From contig DZCT01000063.1 in assembly GCA_022736535.1 (NCBI GenBank), forward strand, positions 1 to 15,897: DNA of 15,897 bases, in the 5' to 3' direction. Source of the DNA: Desulfatirhabdium butyrativorans. GTDB lineage: Bacteria > Desulfobacterota > Desulfobacteria > Desulfobacterales > JAIFKL01. The translations under genes were made by a program, and so were the position numbers. The notes below the pieces were generated by a model. That model saw only the letters and a program-made list of their open reading frames with translations, searched no databases and was not told the DNA's origin. Shown here piece after piece: positions 1 through 6,609 of this stretch; position 1 is the stretch's first letter, and each line of letters opens with the position of its first letter.

Positions 1-105
1 TCAGAATGACGGCAGGGGGAAGCCTCTTCTTTGCGACCTTTGCGCCTCTGCGAGAAACCGAAGCGTCTTTTTCTCCTGAAAAGACTGCAAAAAAATGAAT
101 ACGCC
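1..105. other. Leader region before RNase J, repeat-like
   Basis: No gene is visible here. The stretch around 29-58 (core CTTTGCG-CCTCTGCGAGAAA) resembles a short dispersed intergenic repeat that I associate with repeat-rich genomes; that is recollection, not a search. The reading frame of the following gene is open through it, but the encoded Arg/Lys/Leu-rich residues do not look like an RNase J N-terminus. No convincing promoter or Shine-Dalgarno sequence is visible before the chosen start at 106. Confidence 0.3.
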
Positions 106-1764
106 ATGACAAATCAGCTTAAAATTATTCCCCTGGGCGGACTCGGGGAAATCGGACTCAACATGATGGTTGTCGAATACGGCGGCAGCCTCATTATTAT
201 TGATTCAGGACTGATGTTCCCTGAAGATTACATGCTGGGCGTTGATTTTGTGATCCCGAATATGGATTATATCCGGCAGCACAAATCCAAAGTGGCGGGA
301 ATCCTCCTGACCCATGCCCATGAAGATCATATCGGCGCAATTCCTTATCTGCTTAGAGAGGTCAACGTGCCGATTTACGGAACATCCTTTACGCTGGGTG
401 TCTTACAGCACAAACTTGAAGAACACGATCTGCTGGCTGCTGTTTCCCTGAATGAAATTTTTCCCAGACAGAAACTGAAACTCGGCGAATTTGAAATTGA
501 GTTTATCCGGGTCAGCCACAGTGTGGTGGACGGCGTGGGCATCGCCATCCGCACGCCCCTGGGAACGGTCATTCACACCGGCGATTTTAAAATCAGCCAC
601 ACCAACAGCGGCGACATGATGACCGATGTGAACCGTTTTGCCCGGTACGGTGAAGAGGGTGTGCTGGTGTTGCTCTCTGATTCCACAAATGTGGAAAAAG
701 AAGGATATACCATCTCCGACAAGCAGATCGGCGAAACGCTGGAACGCATCACGGCAAAAAGCACGGGGCGGATGATTGTCGCGCCCTTTGCTTCCAGCAT
801 CATCCGGATTCAGCAGATGATTGACATTGCCTTTCGTCGGGGCAGCAAAATCATTTTCAACGGCAGAAGCATTGAGGAAACTGTAGGCATTGCCAAAAGA
901 CTGGGCTATCTCAATATCCCTGACGGTATTGAAACAGAGGTGGAACATCTGGATGAATTTCCCGATAACAGGATTGTCATTATCACAACAGGCAGTCAGG
1001 GCGAACCCATGTCCGCGCTGGCCCGCATGGCTTCCGGCATCCACAAGCAGGTGAAAATCCGAAAAGGGGATACGGTCATTCTGTCCTCAAAATTTATCCC
1101 CGGAAATGAAAAGGCAATTGCAAAGATCATCAACAATCTTTACCGTCGGGGCGCGGACGTGATTTATGAAAAAATATCGGATATTCATGTATCGGGACAT
1201 GCTTTTCAGGAAGAACTGAAACTGATGATTCATCTGACCAAACCGCGCTATTTTATTCCGATTCACGGAGAATACCGGCATCTGACGCTTCACGCACGGC
1301 TGGCAGAGCAGACCGGCATCCCCGGCGAGCGCATTCTGCTTGCGGAGAACGGTCAGAGCGTCATATTTGATGAAAGCGGCGGAAGAGTGGGAGGAAATGT
1401 CGCAACGGGCAGGGTGCTGATTGACGGCAAAGGCATCGGCGATGTGGGCAAAAGTATTTTAAAAGAACGGCGGGTATTGTCCGAAGAAGGCTTTGTGGCT
1501 GTCACCCTCGCATTTGATGAGGAAACCGGGATCATTGTTTACGGTCCTGAGATTGTTTCACGGGGCTTTGTGTTTGAAACTGAAACCGGTCATCTGCTGG
1601 ATGACGCCGTCTGCGTGATTCTGGAAGTTGTGGAAGATGTAAAGCCTGAAACCCCGAACCGGATTGAAGTCATCCGTTCACGGATGCAGAGCGATTTAAG
1701 AAAATATTTCAATTTCACCATCAAACGCCGTCCCGTGATTCTTCCGTTTATCCTTGAAGTGTGA
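106..1764 (+). CDS. rnj: Ribonuclease J (metallo-beta-lactamase / beta-CASP RNase)
   Basis: Predicted 552-residue RNase J, a cytoplasmic zinc enzyme with 5'-3' exonuclease and endonuclease activity in RNA processing and decay. The N-terminal metallo-beta-lactamase domain shows the metal motif THAHEDH (H70, H72, D74, H75). The beta-CASP domain follows, with HVSGH (H361, H365) and HGEYRH (H387). The rest, to 552, is the C-terminal domain typical of the family, and the length is normal. I chose ATG 106 because MTNQLKIIPLGGLGEIG matches the usual RNase J start; an in-frame start at 31 would add 25 residues read from repeat-like DNA. The ribosome-binding site is weak or absent. The stop codon lies inside the first unit of a heptamer repeat. 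The next gene is functionally unrelated. Identity is secure from the motifs. Confidence 0.96.
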   Translation: MTNQLKIIPLGGLGEIGLNMMVVEYGGSLIIIDSGLMFPEDYMLGVDFVIPNMDYIRQHKSKVAGILLTHAHEDHIGAIPYLLREVNVPIYGTSFTLGVLQHKLEEHDLLAAVSLNEIFPRQKLKLGEFEIEFIRVSHSVVDGVGIAIRTPLGTVIHTGDFKISHTNSGDMMTDVNRFARYGEEGVLVLLSDSTNVEKEGYTISDKQIGETLERITAKSTGRMIVAPFASSIIRIQQMIDIAFRRGSKIIFNGRSIEETVGIAKRLGYLNIPDGIETEVEHLDEFPDNRIVIITTGSQGEPMSALARMASGIHKQVKIRKGDTVILSSKFIPGNEKAIAKIINNLYRRGADVIYEKISDIHVSGHAFQEELKLMIHLTKPRYFIPIHGEYRHLTLHARLAEQTGIPGERILLAENGQSVIFDESGGRVGGNVATGRVLIDGKGIGDVGKSILKERRVLSEEGFVAVTLAFDEETGIIVYGPEIVSRGFVFETETGHLLDDAVCVILEVVEDVKPETPNRIEVIRSRMQSDLRKYFNFTIKRRPVILPFILEV

Positions 1765-1839
1765 GAATTGAGAATTGAAAAATTGAGAATTGAGAAATAA
1801 GAAGCGTCCATTTTTCACTTCTCAATTCTCAATTCCCAA
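1763..1839. repeat. Heptamer repeat array forming a 16-bp inverted repeat
   Basis: The left half is tandem GAGAATT units (1763-1798, one of them 8 bases long). The right half is three units of TTCTCAA type (1819-1839). Arms 1781-1796 and 1819-1834 are perfect 16-bp reverse complements around a 22-base loop. The array begins inside the RNase J stop codon and ends just before the AGGAG ribosome-binding site (1841-1845) of the next gene. It could form an mRNA hairpin between the two genes, but lacks the GC-rich stem and T-run of a classical terminator. Confidence 0.85.
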
Positions 1840-1849
1840 CAGGAGAACA

Positions 1850-3517
1850 ATGGCTACAGAACATGAACTTATGGAATTTGATGTGCTTTTTGCGGGCGGC
1901 GGACCTGCGAATCTCGCGGGCGCGATCCGGCTGATGCAATTGGCAAAAGCAAAAAATATCAATCTTGAAGTCGGACTGATTGAAAAAGGAGCGGAAATCG
2001 GCGCGCACGCGCTTTCCGGCGCCATCCTGAATCCGGCTGCATTGCTGGAACTGATACCGGATTTTGCGGAAAGAGGATGTCCGATTGAGGCGGCAGTGCG
2101 GGGAGATGAATTTTATTTTCTCACCCGAAACAAGGCGTTTCGCCTGCCCTTTATTCCCAAGCCTATTCACAACACAGGGTTTTATATCATCAGTCTTTCC
2201 AAATTCACCAAATGGCTTGCGGGCATTGCGGAAGAACTCGGCGTGAATATTTTTCCCGGATTTGCCGGAACAGAAGTGCTTTACGCCTCTGACCGAAAAA
2301 CGATTGTCGGCGTCCGCACCGGCGATAAGGGCTTGGAAAAAGACGGGACTCCCAAAAGCAATTTTGAGCCGGGCATGGACCTGATGGCAAAAATTACAAT
2401 TTTCGGCGAAGGCGCAAGGGGAAGCCTGATGAAAGACATTGCCGAAAAACTGCCTGTTTTTGCCGGTAAATTGCCCCAAGTTTTTGAAACCGGCGTCAAA
2501 GAAGTCATTCAACTGCCGGAAGACAATTATTTCAGACAGTCTCAGGGCAATGACATTCATATCTTCGGCTATCCGCTGGGGCTGAACATTCCGGGCGGCG
2601 GTTTTATCTATGAAATGAAGGACAACATGGCGGCAGTCGGATTTCTGACGGCTCTTTCTTATCGTGATCCCCAATTGGATATTTATGAGGAGTTTGTCAG
2701 ATTCAAGCAGCATCCTTTTGTGGCAAAAATTCTTTCCGGCGGAAAAGTGGCGGTACAGGGCGCCAGAACCGTTTCCACGGGCGGATATTTTACGATTCCG
2801 AAACTGGCAGTTGACGGCGCGATGTTCGTGGGCGGCGCTACAGCCATGCAGAATGTGCCGGGTCTCAAAGGCATTCATGTTTCCATGAAATCGGGAATGC
2901 TGGCGGCTGAGGCTGCTGTCAAAGCCTTTGAACAGAATGATTTTTCTCAGAAAAGTCTTGATGTTTATCCCCGGTTGTTTGAACAAAGCTGGTTAAAAAC
3001 AGAAATTTACGAAGGCAGAAATTTTTCTCAGGCGCTTTCCAAAAATGCCTTGCTGAAATTTGTCTATCTCGGCGCGCAGTATGTCACTCAGGGAAAAGGC
3101 ATCCGTGATCAGATGTGGCATGAAGCGGATTACAAAAGCCTGAAGCCTGTAAAAGCAGCATGTTGTGAAAACCGTAAGCCTGATGTTTTTTATGACGATG
3201 TGCTGTATGTTGACAGGCTGACGGGCGTTTATCTGTCCAAAACCATGCACCGGGAAGATCAGCCTTCGCATATCATCATCGCGGATCGGACCATCTGCGA
3301 AAATGAATGTTACAAAACTTATCGGAATCCCTGCACGAGATTCTGTCCCGGAAAGGTTTATGAAATCGAGACCGATGAAAAGACATCGGAACCCAGGCTC
3401 AAACTGAATCCGTCCAATTGTCTTCACTGCAAAACCTGCGACATCAAAGACCCGTATCAGAATATCCGATGGACATGCCCCGAAGGCGGAGAAGGTCCGG
3501 GCTATACCCTGTCGTAA
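1850..3517 (+). CDS. Electron transfer flavoprotein-quinone oxidoreductase (ETF-QO)
   Basis: Predicted 555-residue monotopic membrane flavoprotein that passes electrons from reduced ETF, the acceptor of acyl-CoA and related dehydrogenases, to the quinone pool. The FAD dinucleotide motif is at 16-21 (GGGPAN, with Asn in the usual third-glycine position), followed by the family segment LIEKGAEIGAHALSGAILNP. The C-terminus carries the ETF-QO 4Fe-4S domain with C499 in RFCPG and C524, C527 and C530 in NCLHCKTCDIKDPYQNI, then PEGGEGPGY. Length is normal for a bacterial ETF-QO. ATG 1850 is chosen for its AGGAG site four bases upstream; an in-frame start at 1790 would translate the repeat array. No ETF subunits or dehydrogenases flank it here. 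It suggests fatty-acid, amino-acid or aromatic oxidation linked to menaquinone, which is inference. Confidence 0.95.
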   Translation: MATEHELMEFDVLFAGGGPANLAGAIRLMQLAKAKNINLEVGLIEKGAEIGAHALSGAILNPAALLELIPDFAERGCPIEAAVRGDEFYFLTRNKAFRLPFIPKPIHNTGFYIISLSKFTKWLAGIAEELGVNIFPGFAGTEVLYASDRKTIVGVRTGDKGLEKDGTPKSNFEPGMDLMAKITIFGEGARGSLMKDIAEKLPVFAGKLPQVFETGVKEVIQLPEDNYFRQSQGNDIHIFGYPLGLNIPGGGFIYEMKDNMAAVGFLTALSYRDPQLDIYEEFVRFKQHPFVAKILSGGKVAVQGARTVSTGGYFTIPKLAVDGAMFVGGATAMQNVPGLKGIHVSMKSGMLAAEAAVKAFEQNDFSQKSLDVYPRLFEQSWLKTEIYEGRNFSQALSKNALLKFVYLGAQYVTQGKGIRDQMWHEADYKSLKPVKAACCENRKPDVFYDDVLYVDRLTGVYLSKTMHREDQPSHIIIADRTICENECYKTYRNPCTRFCPGKVYEIETDEKTSEPRLKLNPSNCLHCKTCDIKDPYQNIRWTCPEGGEGPGYTLS

Positions 3518-3534
3518 ATACAAAAAGATTTAAC

Positions 3535-3596
3535 CGCGAAAACAAGAAAGTTATGAAAAACACGAAAGTTTTTTTCGTAACTTTTTTGTTTTTGTG
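3535..3596 (+). terminator. Long hairpin with T-rich 3' side after ETF-QO
   Basis: The core stem pairs 3547-3560 with 3571-3584 (14 pairs, one G-U) around a 10-base loop. Pairing continues outward, with wobbles, to 3535/3596. The 3' side is T-rich (TTTTTTGTTTTTG), so the transcript could end here. The composition (AACCGCGAAAACAAGAAAG...) also resembles a dispersed intergenic repeat, so this may be a mobile palindrome serving as a terminator. Confidence 0.55.
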
Positions 3597-3607
3597 CTTA
3601 AAAAAGC

Positions 3608-3636
3608 TTGCTGAAATTTAAAGGAAACTATATATT
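3608..3636 (+). promoter_or_regulatory. Possible sigma-70 type promoter
   Basis: TTGCTG (3608-3613) and TATATT (3631-3636) are separated by 17 bases in an AT-rich stretch just after the putative terminator and about 195 bases before the first chemosensory gene. The position suits a promoter for that block. The match is modest and this is only a candidate. Confidence 0.25.
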
Positions 3637-3663
3637 TTTCAGGTAGCGGTGCGGAAATTCAGT

Positions 3664-3762
3664 TCCGGAGTGCAAAAATAAGCGAAGCGTTTTTTGCAGT
3701 GTTTTTTGCAGTGTTTTTTTGCCGGTGCGAAAAAGCGCTTCGCTCTATTTTCACACTCCGGA
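3664..3762. repeat. Imperfect palindromic element with internal 12-bp tandem repeat
   Basis: Arms 3664-3689 and 3736-3762 are near-perfect reverse complements (outer TCCGGAGTG / CACTCCGGA, inner AGCGAAGCG / CGCTTCGCT). The centre holds two exact copies of the 12-mer TTTTTTGCAGTG (3690-3701, 3702-3713) and a third partial one. With the preceding hairpin it accounts for most of the 313-base gene-free stretch 3518-3830; the remainder (3763-3820) shows nothing recognisable. It looks like a MITE-type element, and transcribed it would form a large 5'-leader hairpin for the next gene. Confidence 0.75.
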
Positions 3763-3830
3763 CCCGGGGCGGGGTGTTTTTTACCCGGCGCGAAAATCAT
3801 CCGAAAGCAGGCGTCTTGAGAAGGAAATTT

Positions 3831-5792
3831 ATGAAACATGAGAAAATCATACAGGAACTGCGGCATATTTTTGAGGGCTGCAAAATCCTGTTGGCTGCAA
3901 AATATTTTTTATTTCTCGCTATTGTAAAAAAAAAGTTCCGAAAACAATCTGTTCCGGCAGAGCCTTCAGAAACGGTCTGCGATAACACATCAGCGCTCCT
4001 GCTTTCCGAAATCATTGCATCTTTGGAAACGGTCTGCAAAAAAGCCGAGCCGGATTTCATACAGCTCGGAAAAAGGCTTGAAGCGGTTTATGCCGAATCC
4101 AAAACACTGGGGCAGGAAATTCTCGAAGCTGTGAAGCATATCAGCGGGGAATCAGAGGAAAATGTACTTTTCAGAGCCGGTCTTCTGGCAAATGAATCGC
4201 TTGCCGATCTCAACCGCTGCTATGTCCGAGTGACGGAAAATCTGAATCATGTCGGGCTGATTGTCGAAAAATTGGACCATCTTTACGGGATGTGCGGAAT
4301 GCTGGAAAAAAACGCCATGTTTCTCAAGGCTGTGAGTTTCAACATGGCTGTGGAAAGTGCGAGGTCGCAGGACAGTTCAGATATGTTTACAGTGGTTTCC
4401 CATCAGATTCGCCAGCTTTCCGAAAAGACCCTCCGCATTATCAAAAATATCCGTGAGGATACGCAAAACACGCGCGCCGCCCAGATTGCAGGTTATGACA
4501 GCATCTCCCGGGACATGAAAGCATTGCATAAATTAGGAAAAGAAGCCCGGAAAGCAGTTGAAAATTCTGTTCAGGAAATCGGACAGTTAATGGAGACCGC
4601 ATTGAAAGCGCTGGAACAGGCAGGCGCACACACGCAGGAAATATCCCTTCAGGTCGGAGAAGTGGTGGAGGGCATTCAGATTCACGACAGCATGAATCAG
4701 CGAATATCGCATATTATTATGGCAGGTTATGATGTGCAGCAACTCTGCGGCCAGTCCGCTTCCGCTTCCGATGAGGGAAAGCCGGAAAACCCCGGAGCAG
4801 CAGCATACACCGTTCTCGGACTTCAGACAGCGCAGTTAAAGCAGGTGGTAAATGATATTGAAAAAGTTTATGATAAGAGTATGCGGGCTTTTGAAAGAAT
4901 TTATAAAGAAATCGAATTGCTTACAGACAGTCTTTCCCGATTCGGATTTGCAGACCGAACAGCGGATTCCCTGGCGGATGCCGCATCCCGGATTGCGCCT
5001 TTTGCCCTGCTCGGCACCTCGCTTTCGGAACTCCGCACCATCCTTGACAGCGGCGTCTCTTTGGCTGAACGCATTCAGGATACAGGCATGAAAGCATCTG
5101 AAACCTCGGGCCGGCTGTCGGAGTATATAGAGCAGGTAAGGGAAATCGGCTTTGAAACTCATCTCGTCGCGCTGAACGCCATTGTAAAATCCGCGCATCT
5201 CGGCGACGCGGGAAAGTCGCTCGAAGTGCTTGCCCATCAGGTAAAAGTGCTGTCCGATGATTCCGGCAGCTTTGCGGAAAGTGTGACAGAAATTCTGGCG
5301 TCCATTTCCGATTTGACGCTTGATATGCAAGCCCGGACCCCGGATAAAGAAAATCTGAAAAATCTGTTTCAGAGCGACAGCTCTTCGGAAGCATTGGATT
5401 TGGGCATTGAAAATGTTTCTTATATGTATGAACTGTTCAGTGCAGACTCCTTAAAAGCCTTCCGCCGCGCCGAAGTCTTAAATACAGAAATTTCGGCGAT
5501 CATATCAGGACTGGAATTTTTTCCGATTCTGTCCCGGGAACTGAATGAATATCTCATCCGACTGGAGGATATGGCAGATGCCGTGAATTCCGGGTCAGAT
5601 ACAGAGGTTGAATTTTCTGCTGACGAGACAGAGAGGCTCGTGAGGAGATACACGATGCGGCAGGAGCGGGGCGTACACAAGCAGTTTGTCGCAGAGGTCA
5701 GCCGGACTCCGGATGATGCCCGGAAAAGCGGCGAACAGAAACCCGTTGAAAAATCGGAAGATGATCTTGGAGATAATGTGGAACTTTTTTAA
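3831..5792 (+). CDS. Cytoplasmic methyl-accepting-like protein with two degenerate signalling tips
   Basis: Predicted 653-residue, mostly helical protein. It has no periplasmic sensor, HAMP domain or clear transmembrane pair; only a short hydrophobic patch (ILLAAKYFLFLAIV, about 19-32) could touch the membrane. Two segments resemble the receptor signalling tip that contacts CheA/CheW. The first is around N171 (SFNMAVESAR keeps N171, E175, R178 but lacks the glycine-rich turn). The second is around N449 (LVALNAIVKSAHLGDAGKS keeps N449 and the turn but has K453 and H456 where Glu and Arg are usual). About 278 residues separate them, so the protein looks internally duplicated. The C-terminus is GDNVELF. 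ATG 3831 has AAGGA five bases upstream; the in-frame extension to 3699 runs through the palindromic element. Upstream of STAS-CheY-CheA, it is probably a dedicated input or scaffold for that CheA. Function inferred. Confidence 0.75.
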   Translation: MKHEKIIQELRHIFEGCKILLAAKYFLFLAIVKKKFRKQSVPAEPSETVCDNTSALLLSEIIASLETVCKKAEPDFIQLGKRLEAVYAESKTLGQEILEAVKHISGESEENVLFRAGLLANESLADLNRCYVRVTENLNHVGLIVEKLDHLYGMCGMLEKNAMFLKAVSFNMAVESARSQDSSDMFTVVSHQIRQLSEKTLRIIKNIREDTQNTRAAQIAGYDSISRDMKALHKLGKEARKAVENSVQEIGQLMETALKALEQAGAHTQEISLQVGEVVEGIQIHDSMNQRISHIIMAGYDVQQLCGQSASASDEGKPENPGAAAYTVLGLQTAQLKQVVNDIEKVYDKSMRAFERIYKEIELLTDSLSRFGFADRTADSLADAASRIAPFALLGTSLSELRTILDSGVSLAERIQDTGMKASETSGRLSEYIEQVREIGFETHLVALNAIVKSAHLGDAGKSLEVLAHQVKVLSDDSGSFAESVTEILASISDLTLDMQARTPDKENLKNLFQSDSSSEALDLGIENVSYMYELFSADSLKAFRRAEVLNTEISAIISGLEFFPILSRELNEYLIRLEDMADAVNSGSDTEVEFSADETERLVRRYTMRQERGVHKQFVAEVSRTPDDARKSGEQKPVEKSEDDLGDNVELF

Positions 5793-5793
5793 A

Positions 5794-5866
5794 GGACTGA
5801 GTGCTGAGTTATGAGTGCTGAGTCCTCAGTCCTCAGTCCTCAGCACTCAGTCCCCAGCACTCACAA
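5794..5866. repeat. Ten in-phase heptamers forming a 15-bp inverted repeat
   Basis: From 5797 to 5866 the sequence reads as ten consecutive 7-base units, CTGAGTN or ATGAGTN at first, switching at 5825 to CTCAGTC, CTCAGCA and variants without losing phase. The two halves are complementary: 5794-5808 and 5839-5853 are perfect 15-bp reverse complements. The array fills the spacer between the receptor-like gene and the STAS gene and ends before its GGAGGG ribosome-binding site (5879-5884). It could form a hairpin inside an operon mRNA. Confidence 0.85.
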
Positions 5867-5890
5867 GCACTCACACCCGGAGGGCAAGGC

Positions 5891-6232
5891 ATGGATTTAA
5901 AAATAGAATCAGATAACAGCGCCGTCCTGACGATTGACGGAGAACTGACGGTGACGCGTGCCGAAGAGCTGAGAGCCATGCTGATCAGCGCGCTGGAAAA
6001 TGCAGACAGCATAACCGTCAGATTCAAAAACATCATCGAGGCGGATCTTTCCTGTCTTCAACTGTTCTGCTCCGCCCATCGCAGCGCCATAGATTTAAAT
6101 AAAAGTCTGACGGTAAGCAGGGAAAATTCGGAGGTCTTCAGGCTGGCGGCAGAAGCTGCCGGATTTTCCCGAAAAAAAGGCTGTATTCTGGATTTTGAGG
6201 ACACTTGTTTGTGGATAGAAGGAGGCTCCTGA
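5891..6232 (+). CDS. STAS-domain protein (anti-sigma-antagonist-like)
   Basis: Predicted 113-residue single-domain cytoplasmic protein. The opening beta strands (MDLKIESDNSAVLTIDGELT) and the central DLSCLQLFCSAHR match the STAS fold. D52 and S54 line up with the conserved Asp and the phosphorylatable Ser of SpoIIAA-type antagonists, so phosphorylation control is possible; no matching serine kinase or PP2C phosphatase is in the window. The start has GGAGGG six bases upstream. The stop TGA overlaps the ATG of the CheY gene (TGATG), and the cheY ribosome-binding site lies within this gene, so the two are translationally coupled. STAS proteins are seen beside CheA/CheY in some proteobacterial chemosensory clusters, where their role is poorly defined. 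The domain call is firm, the role is not. Confidence 0.85.
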   Translation: MDLKIESDNSAVLTIDGELTVTRAEELRAMLISALENADSITVRFKNIIEADLSCLQLFCSAHRSAIDLNKSLTVSRENSEVFRLAAEAAGFSRKKGCILDFEDTCLWIEGGS

Positions 6233-6600
6233 TGGGCAAGCTCATTATGACAGTGGACGACTCGGCAAGTATCCGGCAGATGGTGAGTTTCACACTGAAA
6301 AATGCCGGTTACGATGTGCTTGAGGCTGTGGACGGTTTAGATGCGCTGAACAAACTGGGCGGCTTCGGGCATGTCCGTATGATGATTGTTGATCTGAACA
6401 TGCCGAAAATGAACGGCATCGAACTGATCCGTGCGATAAGAGCCAATGCAAATTACAAGTTTATTCCGATTGTCATGCTGACAACCGAATCTCAGGCAGT
6501 CAAAAAACAGGAAGGCAAAGCCGCAGGGGCAACCGGCTGGATTGTAAAACCCTTTAAGCCGCAGCAACTGCTGGCTGTCATCAAAAAAGTTCTGGGATAG
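6232..6600 (+). CDS. cheY: CheY-like single-domain response regulator
   Basis: Predicted 122-residue receiver protein with all expected residues: acidic pair D9/D10, phospho-acceptor D54 (MIVDLNMPKMNG), T84 in MLTTES, and K106 in WIVKPF. Trp103 stands where the switch Tyr106 of E. coli CheY lies, a common aromatic replacement. No output domain, so it acts by protein contact with a flagellar motor switch or other target after phosphorylation by CheA. The start at 6232 overlaps the STAS stop and has GGAGG (6221-6225) six bases upstream; a start at 6205 would lie within the STAS gene and add nine atypical residues. The stop TAG at 6598-6600 overlaps the ribosome-binding site of cheA. Confidence 0.95.
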   Translation: MGKLIMTVDDSASIRQMVSFTLKNAGYDVLEAVDGLDALNKLGGFGHVRMMIVDLNMPKMNGIELIRAIRANANYKFIPIVMLTTESQAVKKQEGKAAGATGWIVKPFKPQQLLAVIKKVLG

Positions 6601-6609
6601 GAGGCTTTC

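Noticed and set aside
31..105. In-frame upstream extension of RNase J from position 31
   Set aside because: The extra 25 residues come from repeat-like DNA, and the family N-terminus begins at the ATG at 106.
403..1044. Long open frame on the minus strand inside RNase J
   Set aside because: It lies opposite a clear conserved gene, has no recognisable protein pattern and no ribosome-binding site.
1829..2986. 385-codon minus-strand open frame opposite ETF-QO
   Set aside because: It is a shadow of the conserved + strand gene; composition is rich in Phe, Arg and Cys with no domain.
3699..3830. Upstream extension of the double-tip receptor-like protein
   Set aside because: It reads through the palindromic element with its 12-bp tandem repeats; ATG 3831 has a good AAGGA site.
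5775..5789. NVELF terminus of the double-tip protein as a CheR/CheB tether peptide
   Set aside because: Only the last position is aromatic; position 2 is Val, so it does not fit the x-[HFYW]-x-x-[HFYW] pattern, though it may be another conserved tail.
5797..5866. Possible CRISPR array
   Set aside because: Units are 7 bases with no spacers and no cas genes are present; it is a simple tandem/inverted repeat.
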